Shown here piece after piece: positions 26,387-37,868 of a DNA stretch of 64,000 nt; the stretch's first letter is position 1; every line of letters starts with the position of its first letter. The notes under the pieces were generated by a model. It did no database searches and was not told the origin of the DNA. It saw only the letters and a program-made list of their open reading frames with translations. Where the stretch lies: the NCBI GenBank assembly GCA_021199375.1, contig JAJQIB010000029.1:1-64000 (forward strand), in the 5' to 3' direction. Position numbers and translations under genes: made by a program. Source of the DNA: Ruminococcus sp. GTDB lineage: Bacteria > Bacillota > Clostridia > Oscillospirales > Ruminococcaceae.

Positions 26387-26398
26387 TTATTCTTCCTC

Positions 26399-28390
<1,992 letters not shown>

Positions 28391-28444
28391 TTATAAATCC
28401 TCTGATTGAAATTTTGATTGATGTTTAACCAATCATACCTAATT

Positions 28445-28473
28445 ATTATACCATATGATGTGCAAAATTACAA
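28445..28473 (-). promoter_or_regulatory. SigA-type promoter for ligA-gatC-gatA-gatB
   Basis: On the minus strand: TTGTAA (28473-28468), 17-bp spacer, TATAAT (28450-28445). Confidence 0.8.
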
Positions 28474-28499
28474 GCACTTTTTCTTAAAAATATCTGCTG

Positions 28500-29126
28500 C
28501 TAAGATACATCATAAATCATTCCATCAGGTACAGCTCCTACTATTATCCTCTCGCTGATAAGATATTCGTCCGTTACCGTGATATCAGTCGAGTGTCCTG
28601 GAAGTATTGCTGAAAGCTCTGTAGTTACCTCAATTTTTAGCGTGTGCTTGGTCTGATTTATTCCCGCAGATGAAAATTCGCTTACAATATGCGTATCCAC
28701 CGCTCCTGTTTGGTGCAGCTTGATTTTCACATCCATACCTCTGCCGCTTAGTATTGTAATTCCCGAAAGCGTTCCAATCGGCACGCTCATTACGTTATCA
28801 TCAATCTCTGAAAGCGAGCGGTTAATCTCGCTTTTTAGCTCGTTTTCAAGCTCATTAATTTTTGCCGAATTAGCACTAATTGATATTATCTCACCGCTGT
28901 CATTGTACTCCACCTCAACAAGGTCTAAATCATACTCCTTTAGTCTATTATCTATCGCCTCACTTACCAGCGCAGTAGCCGTCTGCTTGCCCTTGTACTC
29001 GCATATCTCCTTCATGTGGCGCACAAGCTGAATGTAAATTACAGCAGAAGCTATTCCAAGCATTGCCGCTGTAACAAAAACTATGTAGACTAAACGAGCA
29101 AATTTGTCTGATTTAACCTCCTTCAA
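28500..29126 (-). CDS. yunB: Sporulation protein YunB
   Basis: 208 residues. One N-terminal membrane segment (about 10-32) precedes a soluble domain with DLVEVEYNDSGEIISI, VPIGTLSGITILSGRG and a C-terminal EYLISERIIVGAVPDG, which is YunB-like. In Bacillus YunB is a SigE-dependent mother-cell protein. The TTG at 29126 is chosen because AGGAGGTGA lies at the correct distance; ATG at 29132 is too close to it. No SigA promoter was found between the tkt terminator and this gene, consistent with a sporulation sigma factor, but I could not identify one. Confidence 0.82.
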   Translation of the reverse strand: MKEVKSDKFARLVYIVFVTAAMLGIASAVIYIQLVRHMKEICEYKGKQTATALVSEAIDNRLKEYDLDLVEVEYNDSGEIISISANSAKINELENELKSEINRSLSEIDDNVMSVPIGTLSGITILSGRGMDVKIKLHQTGAVDTHIVSEFSSAGINQTKHTLKIEVTTELSAILPGHSTDITVTDEYLISERIIVGAVPDGMIYDVS

Positions 29127-29182
29127 TCTCATCACCTCCTCACATACATACTAGTCAAGAAAGGTGATTTTAGTGAAAGAGT

Positions 29183-29210
29183 ACAAAAAAGCGGACAATT
29201 TAGTCCGCTT
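29183..29210 (-). terminator. Intrinsic terminator after the transketolase genes
   Basis: AAGCGGAC pairs with GTCCGCTT around a 6-nt loop. On the minus strand it is followed by TTTTTTGTAC, 13 bp past the tktC stop. Confidence 0.9.
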
Positions 29211-29222
29211 AATCGCTTATTC

Positions 29223-30164
29223 TTATTCGGTCATAGCCTTTGCTGTCTTTACGATATTATCCGCACAAAGTCCGAACTGCTCAAGAAGCTTTACTGCTGG
29301 TCCCGAATGTCCAAACTCGTCGTTTACGCCAATCTTTACGACCCTTGTAGGACAGCTCTTTGAAAGCACATCGCAAACCGCCGAGCCAAGTCCGCCGATT
29401 ATGCTATGCTCCTCAACTGTTAGCACCTTGCCTGTCTTTGCCGCAGTTTCACAAATAATCTGCTCGTCAATAGGCTTAATTGTGTGAATGTTTATAACCT
29501 CAGCATCAACGCCGTTTGCCGCTAAAATCTCAGCCGCAGTAAGAGCCTCATTTACCATAAGTCCGGTAGCAATTATTGAAATATCCTTGCCCTCACGAAG
29601 CTTTATGCCCTTGCCAAGCTCAAACTTATAGGTAGCCTTATCGTTAAACACCGGCACCGCAAGTCTTCCAAATCTCATGTATACAGGTCCTACATACTCT
29701 ACTGCTGCCGCTACTGCCGCTCTTGCCTCAACGTCATCCGCAGGATTTATAATCGTCATGCCCGGAATGGTACGCATAAGAGCAATATCCTCATTGCACT
29801 GGTGAGTGGCACCGTCCTCGCCTACCGAAATTCCTGCATGAGTTGCACCGATTTTTACATTTAGATGGGGATAACCGATAGAGTTTCTGACAATCTCAAA
29901 AGCTCTGCCCGATGCAAACATTGCGAAGGTCGAAGCGAAGGGTATCTTTCCCGTTGCCGCAAGTCCTGCCGCAACTCCCATCATGTTAGCCTCAGCAATT
30001 CCGCAGTCAAAAAATCTGTCAGGGAACTTCTTCTTAAAAATACCCGTCTTTGTTGCCGCCGCTAAATCCGCATCCAGCACATATAAGTTGTCATATTTAT
30101 CGCCAAGCTCAGCAAGTGCCTCGCCGTAGCTTTCTCTCGTCGCCTTTTTAATTACATCAGCCAT
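29223..30164 (-). CDS. tktC: Transketolase, C-terminal subunit
   Basis: 313 residues, holding the pyrimidine-binding and C-terminal domains. GIAEANMMGVAAGLA carries the catalytic Glu, and ISVGEDGATHQ is the substrate-channel segment. Split transketolases pair this chain with a separate N-terminal chain, here four bp upstream. The two-gene form is normal in Clostridia. Confidence 0.94.
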   Translation of the reverse strand: MADVIKKATRESYGEALAELGDKYDNLYVLDADLAAATKTGIFKKKFPDRFFDCGIAEANMMGVAAGLAATGKIPFASTFAMFASGRAFEIVRNSIGYPHLNVKIGATHAGISVGEDGATHQCNEDIALMRTIPGMTIINPADDVEARAAVAAAVEYVGPVYMRFGRLAVPVFNDKATYKFELGKGIKLREGKDISIIATGLMVNEALTAAEILAANGVDAEVINIHTIKPIDEQIICETAAKTGKVLTVEEHSIIGGLGSAVCDVLSKSCPTRVVKIGVNDEFGHSGPAVKLLEQFGLCADNIVKTAKAMTE

Positions 30165-30168
30165 TGTA

Positions 30169-31047
30169 TTACTCCCCCTTCTTCACATCATCACAGCCGT
30201 CCGCAAGGCACGCCATCTGCTTGTTAAGCTCGCTCATTGCCTGTTCGTACTGCTCGTCATTCGGTGCCGCTCCGTGCCACGAAACGTTGTTTTCCATGTA
30301 TGATACGCCCTTGCCCTTAACGCTCTTTTGAATAATCGCAACAGGCTTGCCCTTAACGGCATCAGCCTTTGCAAAGGCTTCTTCAATCGAGTCAAAGCAG
30401 TGTGCGTTCATCTCGAAAACCTCCCAGCCGAAAGCCTTAAACTTATCGACAATCGGGTAGGGGGACATTACATCCTCAATTTTTCCGTCAATCTGTAGTC
30501 CGTTGTTGTCAACAATAGCAACAAGGTTATCAAGCTTATAATGAGCGGCAAACATCGCTGCCTCCCAAACCTGACCCTCCTCTATTTCGCCATCGCCCAA
30601 AACGGTATAAACCTTGTACTCGTGCTTGCCTGCTCTTGCATTAAGCTTAGACGAAAGCGCCATGCCACAAGCGGCAGAAATGCCCTGTCCGAGCGAGCCC
30701 GATGACATATCAACTCCTGGGATTGTGATGCAGGGATGTCCCTGAAGCATTGCGCCAATATGACGCAGGCTCTTAAGCTCCTCTGTGCTAAAATATCCTC
30801 TCTCAGCAAGCGTTGAATAAAGTGCAGGAGCGGTGTGACCCTTAGACAGCACAAAGCGATCCCTATCCTCATTATCCGGATCCTTAGGATCTACATTCAT
30901 CTTCTCAAAGTAAAGATAGGTAAGCGTATCCGCAATTGACAGCGAACCGCCGGGATGTCCCGATTTTGCAGCGTGAACACCCTCGATAATTCCCATTCTA
31001 ACCCTACAGGCTAGTACCTTTAACTCTTGTTTTCTAATTTTGTCCAT
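30169..31047 (-). CDS. tktN: Transketolase, N-terminal subunit
   Basis: 292 residues, the thiamine-diphosphate-binding half. GHPGGSLSIADTL and RFVLSKGHTAPALYS come first; the ThDP/Mg motif runs from GDGEIEEG to IVDNNGLQ. It joins the chain encoded just downstream to make an active transketolase of the pentose phosphate pathway. The HAD gene lies five bp upstream. Confidence 0.94.
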   Translation of the reverse strand: MDKIRKQELKVLACRVRMGIIEGVHAAKSGHPGGSLSIADTLTYLYFEKMNVDPKDPDNEDRDRFVLSKGHTAPALYSTLAERGYFSTEELKSLRHIGAMLQGHPCITIPGVDMSSGSLGQGISAACGMALSSKLNARAGKHEYKVYTVLGDGEIEEGQVWEAAMFAAHYKLDNLVAIVDNNGLQIDGKIEDVMSPYPIVDKFKAFGWEVFEMNAHCFDSIEEAFAKADAVKGKPVAIIQKSVKGKGVSYMENNVSWHGAAPNDEQYEQAMSELNKQMACLADGCDDVKKGE

Positions 31048-31052
31048 GTATT

Positions 31053-31889
31053 TTACCTCCGATGCTTTTTATTTATCTCTTCAAATATATAATCAACAAC
31101 CACCGCTGCGACACTTTCCTCACAGGAGACATCCAAAACAATGTCAGCCGCCGCCTTAACCGAATCTATCGCATTAGACGGACAAATGCCCACATCAGCA
31201 GCTTTTATCATCTCTATATCGTTGTCGTAGTCGCCCATAGCAACTACCGTGAAATCCTCCATGCCTTGAGCCTTCTTTAGCTCATTTAACGCTGAACCCT
31301 TTGAAATTCCGCGAGGCAGCATCTCATAATATGTAGGTGCTGAAATCACAAAATCAGTATCCTCATATCCACTGTTTATTCCCTCAACGTACTTGACAAG
31401 CTCGCCTAAAAGCTCAGGCTTTTGCGCAAAAAGCACTTTATACCAGTTGTCGGGTATCTCATCAACCGAACAGATAACAGGTGTCACCTTACAAATTTTG
31501 CAGTGAGCATCCTCCATATCGGTCATTTGCGGCACATACACATTATCAAGCGGCAAAACCTCACAGCCTACTGTCGGATTATCCTTAAGTATACGCTTAG
31601 TAAGCTCTCTTGCGCTTTCATTTAAATACACATCATAAATCTGCTTGCGCTCGTTTATATCGTAAACCATGCCGCCATTGCACATTATAATCGGACAGTT
31701 TACATCAAAATACTCAAAATACTGCATTGTCGCCTGAAGGCTTCTTCCCGTTGCTATCGAGAACCTGCCTCCCGCCGCCATAAGCCTATTTATCGCCTTA
31801 AGGCTATCATCTGACGGCACCTTGCTCGATGGTAAAAATGTTCCGTCCATATCTGTAATCAGCAAAACCTTTGATATATCCTCAAACAA
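31053..31889 (-). CDS. Cof-type HAD-superfamily phosphatase
   Basis: 278 residues. Motif I is DMDGTFL, followed by a C2-type cap (about 85-190) and the final motif GDYDNDIEMIKAA. The Cof/YidA group dephosphorylates sugar phosphates and related small molecules. Start is TTG at 31889, with GGGAG ten bases upstream, overlapping no other gene. Placement between rluD and transketolase suggests cotranscription, not a shared pathway. Confidence 0.88.
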   Translation of the reverse strand: MFEDISKVLLITDMDGTFLPSSKVPSDDSLKAINRLMAAGGRFSIATGRSLQATMQYFEYFDVNCPIIMCNGGMVYDINERKQIYDVYLNESARELTKRILKDNPTVGCEVLPLDNVYVPQMTDMEDAHCKICKVTPVICSVDEIPDNWYKVLFAQKPELLGELVKYVEGINSGYEDTDFVISAPTYYEMLPRGISKGSALNELKKAQGMEDFTVVAMGDYDNDIEMIKAADVGICPSNAIDSVKAAADIVLDVSCEESVAAVVVDYIFEEINKKHRR

Positions 31890-31904
31890 TACAAAAGGCT
31901 CCCT

Positions 31905-32813
31905 TCATCTTAAGCTTTTTAACACGCTGACAAAATAATCGGGCAAATCGCTGTCAAACTCCATGTACCTGCCGTTTGGATGAACAAACCCTATTTTCTT
32001 AGCGTGCAGGCACTGTCCATCGACAAGGCTTGACCCTTTTCCGTAAACATCATCGCCAAATATTGGATGTCCCTTATAGGCACAGTGAACTCTTATCTGA
32101 TGAGTACGTCCCGTTTCAAGCTTAAATCGCACAAGCGAGTATCCATTTAGCTTCTCAATCGTTTCGTAGTGCGTAATAGCTTGCTTTGAATTTTCCTGCG
32201 TCACCCACATTTTTTTGCGATCCACCTTACTTCTGCCAATAGGTGCGTCAATGGTGCCCTCTTCAGGTGAAAAACAGCCCCTTACCACAGCCATATACTC
32301 TCGTGTAAAGCTATGCTCCTTTATCTGACCTGCAAGAAAGCGGTGTGCTTCATCAGTCTTTGCGACCATAAGCAGACCGCTCGTCATTTTGTCTATTCGA
32401 TGTACTATTCCCGGACGTATAACGCCGTTTATTGACGACAGCCGCCCATCACAATGATACAGCAGTGCATTTACAAGCGTTCCATCCGGATTTCCCGCCG
32501 CCGGATGCACCACCATACCCTTTGGCTTGTTTACCACAAGTAAGGCATCATCCTCATACACTATTTCAATCGGTATATTTTGTGCCACCACATCAAGCTC
32601 TTTTGGCTCAGGAATGTCTACTACTACCACATCCGCTGCCATAAGCCTTGTGCTCTTGCGAACCGCTCTGTCGTTTACAAGCACCCTGCCTTCCTCAAGC
32701 AAGGACTCTATCCGTGACCTCGAAACATCCTCTAAATTTTCGGCAAGCCATTTGTCAACACGCATTCCGCTGCCATCATCGCTGACAATAAGCTCTTTTT
32801 TCTCGCCTGCCAT
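31905..32813 (-). CDS. rluD: RluD-family 23S rRNA pseudouridine synthase
   Basis: 302 residues. An N-terminal S4 domain (about 10-70, DKWLAENLEDVSRSRIESL) is followed by the RluA/RluD catalytic domain with HRIDKMTSGLLMVAKT, whose Asp is catalytic. GRTHQIRVH closes the active site. Its ATG overlaps the lspA stop by one base, so translation is probably coupled, as in Bacillus lspA-ylyB. Confidence 0.93.
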   Translation of the reverse strand: MAGEKKELIVSDDGSGMRVDKWLAENLEDVSRSRIESLLEEGRVLVNDRAVRKSTRLMAADVVVVDIPEPKELDVVAQNIPIEIVYEDDALLVVNKPKGMVVHPAAGNPDGTLVNALLYHCDGRLSSINGVIRPGIVHRIDKMTSGLLMVAKTDEAHRFLAGQIKEHSFTREYMAVVRGCFSPEEGTIDAPIGRSKVDRKKMWVTQENSKQAITHYETIEKLNGYSLVRFKLETGRTHQIRVHCAYKGHPIFGDDVYGKGSSLVDGQCLHAKKIGFVHPNGRYMEFDSDLPDYFVSVLKSLR

Positions 32814-33337
32814 CAGTCCTCTCCCTCAGTGGTGCTGTCATCAACGGTAAGCTTCTCATCAGCCTCTTGTTTAGTGTCCTCTTTTTTGGACTCTTCAAAG
32901 AAAACCATGTAGCCGCAAAATAAAATTGCTCCGACCACAACACACATATCGGCAAAGTTAAAAATCGGGAAATCAAAAAGCTCAAGCTTTAGGTAGTCAA
33001 CCACCTCACCGAGCCTTATTCTGTCAATCAGATTTCCAATTCCTCCGCCCATAACTAAGCTTAGCGACACCAGTGAAAATACAGAGCCCTTGCGATTTAA
33101 AAACATAAACACAAGCGACACTGCAATTATCAAAATAGGTAACAGAATAAGAAACCACGTCTGTCCCTCCATTATGCTCCATGCCGCTCCGCTGTTTCTT
33201 ATCTGTGTTAGGCTTAGCACGTGCGGGATAAAATCCTTGACCTCATACATATCAATATTTGAAACTACAGCAAGCTTAATAAGCTGATCGGCGAAGGCTA
33301 CCGCCGCAGCTATTAGCAAAGAAATAAAAAACATCAC
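32813..33337 (-). CDS. lspA: Lipoprotein signal peptidase (signal peptidase II)
   Basis: 174 residues, four membrane segments. The catalytic Asp pair is in GGGIGNLIDRI and FNFADMCVVVG, and SGAAWSI is the usual periplasmic motif. It cleaves prolipoproteins. The C-terminal tail (about 150-174) is acidic and longer than typical. GTG at 33337 or ATG at 33334 may start it. Confidence 0.95.
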   Translation of the reverse strand: MMFFISLLIAAAVAFADQLIKLAVVSNIDMYEVKDFIPHVLSLTQIRNSGAAWSIMEGQTWFLILLPILIIAVSLVFMFLNRKGSVFSLVSLSLVMGGGIGNLIDRIRLGEVVDYLKLELFDFPIFNFADMCVVVGAILFCGYMVFFEESKKEDTKQEADEKLTVDDSTTEGED

Positions 33338-33364
33338 TGTTGGATTCTCCCAAATCTTTTAAGC

Positions 33365-34132
33365 TTATTTCGTATTCTTTCCAAACTGAAGCTCCGCTGA
33401 GTCAGTCTTGGGGATTATCGGCTCAAAGGATGCGGTGTTTAAGACCTCATCAATGTGCTTTTGCTCAGCCTCACGAGCAGCAGCCTCTTCATCAACCGTC
33501 ACCTCAGCATAATCGCCCTCATTAGCGTACTCCTCATCGTCGTACTCCTCGCCATACTGCTCCTCATACTCATCAAGCTCCTCATTGGTCATCTGAGGCA
33601 TTTGAACGATAAGCGCAAGCTGCTTTGTGTAAAGCTCAGTAAGCTCTGACTTAAAGTAAGTAACCTCAGCCTTAAGCTTGTCAAGAGAAGCCTTCTCCTC
33701 GTCATACTGATCCTGAATCGCCAGTATATCCGCCTGAGTCTGCTCAGTCTGCTGCTGAATTATCTGTGCGCAGTTTTCCTTGTGCTCCTCAATGATCTTT
33801 TCGCACTCTGCCGCACTCTGCTCAGACAAGCGTACCTGCTCGGTTTTTGCTGACTCTATCATATCCCTAGCCTTAGCCTTAGCATCATTTATAAGCTTGT
33901 TAGACTCCTTTTGCGCATAAATCATAGCAGCCTTTATAGCATCCTCGTCCTCACGGTACTCGTTTATCTTTTCTACAAGCTTCACTATCTTCTCTTCACT
34001 ATCGGCGTTAGCCCTTACAAGCTCTTCAATTTCGTCTGCAAGCTCTGCCAGAAATGAAGATACCTCTGAGGGATTACAGCCATTTTTTACCGTGCCGAAT
34101 CTCTTGTTTCTGATTTTTTCCGGTTCCAACAT
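33365..34132 (-). CDS. divIVA: DivIVA-family cell-pole/division protein
   Basis: 255 residues. The membrane-binding N-terminus (IRNKRFGTVKNGCNPSEVSSFL) is typical, followed by long coiled coil (about 30-190) and a disordered acidic tail rich in Glu/Tyr. DivIVA senses membrane curvature at septa and poles. AGGAGG lies nine bases before the ATG. It is part of the ylmE-sepF-ylmH-divIVA division cluster. Confidence 0.93.
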   Translation of the reverse strand: MLEPEKIRNKRFGTVKNGCNPSEVSSFLAELADEIEELVRANADSEEKIVKLVEKINEYREDEDAIKAAMIYAQKESNKLINDAKAKARDMIESAKTEQVRLSEQSAAECEKIIEEHKENCAQIIQQQTEQTQADILAIQDQYDEEKASLDKLKAEVTYFKSELTELYTKQLALIVQMPQMTNEELDEYEEQYGEEYDDEEYANEGDYAEVTVDEEAAAREAEQKHIDEVLNTASFEPIIPKTDSAELQFGKNTK

Positions 34133-34145
34133 AATGAAATGCCTC

Positions 34146-34928
34146 CTAAATGAATTTCTTGACCCCTATAAAGGTCCTTTCCTTTTTCGTAGTCTTTCCT
34201 TTTGTATCAAATATAAATTTTCCGACTCCCCTTACGGAAAAAATATCGCCCTCGTTAATTTTCCTGTCAGCGTCAGTAATAACCCTACCGCTAACGCTCA
34301 CGCTGCCGCCGGTAACAAGCCCTTCAGCCTTTGATCTGGAGCATCCCACAGCAAGCGACACCACACAGTCAAGCCTAAGTGACGAAACCGTGCCGGTAAT
34401 CTCACGATAGCTCTGCTTTGGCAAAAGCGTAAGATCAAATCCCTCGTGTGCCTTAACGCCTACTCTGCCAACCCTTGTTATGCTATAGAGTGCGTCCGAA
34501 AACACCGACTCTGTTACAAAAGCCACAGCGCTATTATCGCTTACTAATATATCTCCGACAGACTCTCTCGTTATTCCAAGCGCCATTAGCGCACCCAAAA
34601 AATCTCGATGAGTAAGCCCGCCTGTACCCTTCATCTCGTAGGTTACAGCCCTTAGCGGAAAGCTCTCGGTGCTAGGCTCATCAAGCTCTGAGAAAATACC
34701 AAGCATTACCCTGGATGCATTTTCGTGCCCTCCGTAAAACAGAAAGCTCTCATACGACTGAGAAGCAAGCACCTGTCTTGCGAGTGCCGACCTGTTCTCA
34801 TCCAGAAAAAAGGTATAGCTTGTCCTGTACCGCTCTCTTGAGGCTTGTATTCTGTCAAAAACAAGGCTTGCAAAAATCTCATCCTCATTCGACAGCTGTC
34901 CCAAAAAAGCAAGCGACTGCTTTTTCAT
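34146..34928 (-). CDS. ylmH: YlmH-family S4-domain RNA-binding protein
   Basis: 260 residues. The N-terminal part has the YlmH pattern ending in GITRESVGDILVSDNSAVAFV; the S4 domain (about 180-240) includes RLDCVVSLAVGCSRSKAEGL. In Bacillus, YlmH is a ribosome-associated factor near the division genes. Its start overlaps the sepF stop by one base. Confidence 0.92.
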   Translation of the reverse strand: MKKQSLAFLGQLSNEDEIFASLVFDRIQASRERYRTSYTFFLDENRSALARQVLASQSYESFLFYGGHENASRVMLGIFSELDEPSTESFPLRAVTYEMKGTGGLTHRDFLGALMALGITRESVGDILVSDNSAVAFVTESVFSDALYSITRVGRVGVKAHEGFDLTLLPKQSYREITGTVSSLRLDCVVSLAVGCSRSKAEGLVTGGSVSVSGRVITDADRKINEGDIFSVRGVGKFIFDTKGKTTKKERTFIGVKKFI

Positions 34929-35548
34929 CAGAAGCTATAGCCGTTATTTTCCAGCTCGCTCACTAAATCAACGCCTGAGAAGTTTACATTTCTGGGAATT
35001 ATAGCGTAGGTCTTTTGCGCCATCATCTTAATTTCATCATCGTTTGCAAAGGCGACTCCCCAAAGAAAATCGAGTATTCTTGTAGCGTCGTCAAGCTTTA
35101 CAAGCTCAAGATTCAAGATAACCGTTCTGCCCTGGTTTACGTCTGTGCCTATCTTCTCTACTTCTTTAAAATTATTCGGTCTTGCCAAAACAAGATCAAA
35201 TGACGATTGAGCCATTGTGTCCATCTGTACTTCACTCTCCCTATCTCTCTGTCTGCCTCTTGAAGAACCGTTTGTCGATGTCCTTGACGAATACTGTGTC
35301 TGTCTGCGTGATTGTGTGCTTTGCGTCTGTGTGTTCATGCGTGCAGGATTTTCAGCTTCATATGCACTCATTGTGCTGCGTGAAGGTGCCGGCTGCGGTA
35401 TCTCATAGCTAGTCTGCGCACTTGCCTGAGTCTGTGGCTGTGCTGCAGGCTTTGCATTTGCTGCCTGAGGCTGATATGCTGCATACTCTTCCGCTTCTAT
35501 TTCCTCTTCGCCGAAAAACAGACTTCTAAATCCATTTACTACGCCCAT
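34928..35548 (-). CDS. sepF: Cell division protein SepF
   Basis: 206 residues. An N-terminal amphipathic helix (GFRSLFFG) is followed by a Gln/Ser/Thr-rich linker (about 25-115) and the SepF core with QGRTVILNLELVKLDDATRILDFLWGVAF. It tethers FtsZ to the membrane. It lies seven bp after ylmE. Confidence 0.95.
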   Translation of the reverse strand: MGVVNGFRSLFFGEEEIEAEEYAAYQPQAANAKPAAQPQTQASAQTSYEIPQPAPSRSTMSAYEAENPARMNTQTQSTQSRRQTQYSSRTSTNGSSRGRQRDRESEVQMDTMAQSSFDLVLARPNNFKEVEKIGTDVNQGRTVILNLELVKLDDATRILDFLWGVAFANDDEIKMMAQKTYAIIPRNVNFSGVDLVSELENNGYSF

Positions 35549-35555
35549 TGCTCTA

Positions 35556-36290
35556 TTACCCCTCCGTAATATATTTTCTCGCTCCGAAAAGCTTAGTTCC
35601 GATTCTTACAAGATTTGAGCCATGCTTAATTGCAAGCTCATAATCCGATGACATTCCCATTGATAAAATGTCCATGTCTGCGCCCTCAATTGCGCTTTCC
35701 TTAAGCGTCAAGAACAGCTCGTTCATTCGTGCAAAAACCGATTCATCCGCACCAATCGGCGGAATTGCCATAAGTCCCCGCACATGTATGCTTTTTAGCT
35801 GTGCCGCCTGCACCACAAGCTCAGTCAGTTCGTCTGCCGATACACCGCTTTTTGACTGCTCATCGCCAATGTTTACCTCAATAAGCACATCCATAGTCCT
35901 GCCGTTTTTCGCCGCAAGCCTGTCGATTTCACCCGCAAGCTTTAAGCTGTCCACCGACTGAATCATCGTGACGTCATTTATGATGTACTTTACTTTATTA
36001 GTCTGTAGGTGTCCAATAAAATGTACACTTGACTGTGGCAGATACTCATCCTTTTTTGATAGGTACTCCTGCACACGGTTCTCTCCTAAAAGCGTAAGTC
36101 CGTTTTCTATCGCAAAGTTTATTTTATCGGGCTCGATGGTCTTAGTGACCGCCATGATGCTTATACACTCATCCGATTTGCGGTACTTCGCCTTAGCATT
36201 TTCAACATTCTCACGGATTTCCTTTATGTTATCAAGTATCTGAGGATACCTCATCTGAGTCTGCTGATTCTGAGCTGCTTGATTGCACAT
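35556..36290 (-). CDS. ylmE: YggS/YlmE-family PLP homeostasis protein
   Basis: 244 residues. The PLP-binding Lys lies in MAVTKTIEPD, and phosphate-binding segments are LLGENRVQE, FIGHLQTNKVKY and MGMSSDYELAI. The family buffers PLP rather than catalysing. ATG at 36290 has GAGGTGG upstream and overlaps the previous gene by 59 bp; ATG at 36254 is an in-frame alternative. Confidence 0.93.
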   Translation of the reverse strand: MCNQAAQNQQTQMRYPQILDNIKEIRENVENAKAKYRKSDECISIMAVTKTIEPDKINFAIENGLTLLGENRVQEYLSKKDEYLPQSSVHFIGHLQTNKVKYIINDVTMIQSVDSLKLAGEIDRLAAKNGRTMDVLIEVNIGDEQSKSGVSADELTELVVQAAQLKSIHVRGLMAIPPIGADESVFARMNELFLTLKESAIEGADMDILSMGMSSDYELAIKHGSNLVRIGTKLFGARKYITEG

Positions 36291-37515
36291 CGTCTTCAGT
36301 CACCACCTCTAATAAAATCTGGTCGTAAAGCCTTAAATAATTATCATCGGACGTGTTCGCCGAGAGAATAAAATCATCACCCTCATCCGGGTCTCCCTCG
36401 TAGATTACATCCACCTTCTTAAAGGTGATGTCCTCGCCCAATATCACATAAACTCCCTTTTCCTCGCCCTGAAATCTCAGCGCCGTTCTGGGAACCTTTA
36501 ATCCACTATACTCTCCAAAAATAAGCTGCATCGACTGTATTCTGCTTGATGCAATTGCCTCATCGAGATAATCACACGAAAGCACAACAATAATTTTGCC
36601 ATCCTCCTGCGCATCGCTCACAGACACAACGTCAACATCGTACACCGTGCTTGTGCTGTCAAGAGTAAGCTGAAGAGTAACATCCTCGGCAACTCGCGAG
36701 TCCTCCTCGATAACGCCTACAATAAGGCAAGAGTAATCCTCGAACATCTTTCCTACTGCGCTGTCCGGAACACTCTCCTTAGCCTCCTGCTCACCGGCGA
36801 TTATATCCTCAATATCCGACTGCGTCAGGTCGTACACGTTCTCTGTGTTAAGCTCATCCTCATAGCCATCACAGTACGAAACAAAATATCCCGTCATGCT
36901 TGCCGTTATACTGTCGACCGCTGAGCCCACAGCCTCAAGCTCTGACAGCTCAGAGCTAAGCTCAGCAATTCTTGCATCATAGCTTTCGCTGATTCCCGAT
37001 ATTATGTTGTAGATATTAAGTATAAGCGTAATATCCGTCTTTGTCTCTGCAAGACTCTCGTAATCTCCGCTGTTTGCGTAGCTAATCATCTGCTTGTAGT
37101 AGTCGTCCGCCTTGCTGCTTATTGTTTCCGGCTGAACATAGTCGGTGGTGCCTGGATTTTGCGCACGCTCAAGCTGCTCAATTTCCTCTGTGATTTCATC
37201 AGCTCTCTGCTGCGCTAGGGCAGCCTCCTGTGAGCTGTACAGATTTGCAACTACATCGCCCTCAGATACCTTCGAGCCATCCGAATACACATAGCTTACG
37301 ACATCCGAACCGCTGTAGCTCAGCATTGTTTCGTCACGCACTATAATACCATCAAACGAAATATCCTCGTTAATGGTGCAAAGCACAGCCTCCTGTGTAT
37401 CATGACGATCGGTTACGTAGGTGTATATTTGACCGCCTATCATTGTCAGCACCAGCAAACCCAGCAAGCCTACAAGAATCTTAGTCATTATGCTGTTAGA
37501 AAGACCGGATCTCAT
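36232..37515 (-). CDS. HlyD-like membrane-fusion-type protein of the division cluster
   Basis: 427 residues. One N-terminal membrane segment (about 10-32) is followed by a lipoyl/barrel-sandwich-like region (DGSKVSEGDVVANLYS), a coiled-coil hairpin (about 95-220), a beta region with LKVPRTALRF and an acidic Ser-rich tail. The layout matches the HlyD/RND adaptor-like proteins that precede ylmE in many Clostridia; partner and function are unknown. No transporter gene adjoins it. Confidence 0.78.
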   Translation of the reverse strand: MRSGLSNSIMTKILVGLLGLLVLTMIGGQIYTYVTDRHDTQEAVLCTINEDISFDGIIVRDETMLSYSGSDVVSYVYSDGSKVSEGDVVANLYSSQEAALAQQRADEITEEIEQLERAQNPGTTDYVQPETISSKADDYYKQMISYANSGDYESLAETKTDITLILNIYNIISGISESYDARIAELSSELSELEAVGSAVDSITASMTGYFVSYCDGYEDELNTENVYDLTQSDIEDIIAGEQEAKESVPDSAVGKMFEDYSCLIVGVIEEDSRVAEDVTLQLTLDSTSTVYDVDVVSVSDAQEDGKIIVVLSCDYLDEAIASSRIQSMQLIFGEYSGLKVPRTALRFQGEEKGVYVILGEDITFKKVDVIYEGDPDEGDDFILSANTSDDNYLRLYDQILLEVVTEDDVQSSSSESADSDEVSSDT

Positions 37516-37540
37516 TACCTAAGCTTCCTTTCCGTGTCCT

Positions 37541-37780
37541 TTAATTCTCCGTTTCCTCTTCTAGGATATTAAGCGGACGTGTAGGCACAATTGTTGAAAT
37601 TGCGTGCTTGTACACTACGTTCTGCTTTCCGTCACAGTCTAAAACAACCACATAGTTGTCAAAGCCCTTGACTATTCCCTTAAACTGATAGCCATTCATA
37701 AGTATCATTGTTACTATTGTCTTTTCTCTTCTTACTCTGTTCAAAAAAGCATCCTGAAGATTCAAACTATTTCCATTCAT
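37541..37780 (-). CDS. hfq: RNA chaperone Hfq
   Basis: 79 residues. Sm1 is seen in [20 protein letters not shown] and Sm2 in [12 protein letters not shown] with the KHA motif. AGGAG is eight bases before the ATG at 37780. Gene order miaA-hfq is the widely conserved pair. Confidence 0.95.
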   Translation of the reverse strand: MNGNSLNLQDAFLNRVRREKTIVTMILMNGYQFKGIVKGFDNYVVVLDCDGKQNVVYKHAISTIVPTRPLNILEEETEN

Positions 37781-37868
37781 ATAAAACACTCCTGTTTTCG
37801 GTAGATCTTTAATTTGCCACCATTTTCAAGACCTGTAGCTTGTCCTATTTAAAGGGCATACAAAGCCT

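Noticed and set aside
29223..31047. Two transketolase halves as a broken gene
   Set aside because: The halves are complete separate subunits with their own starts; the split form is normal in this lineage.
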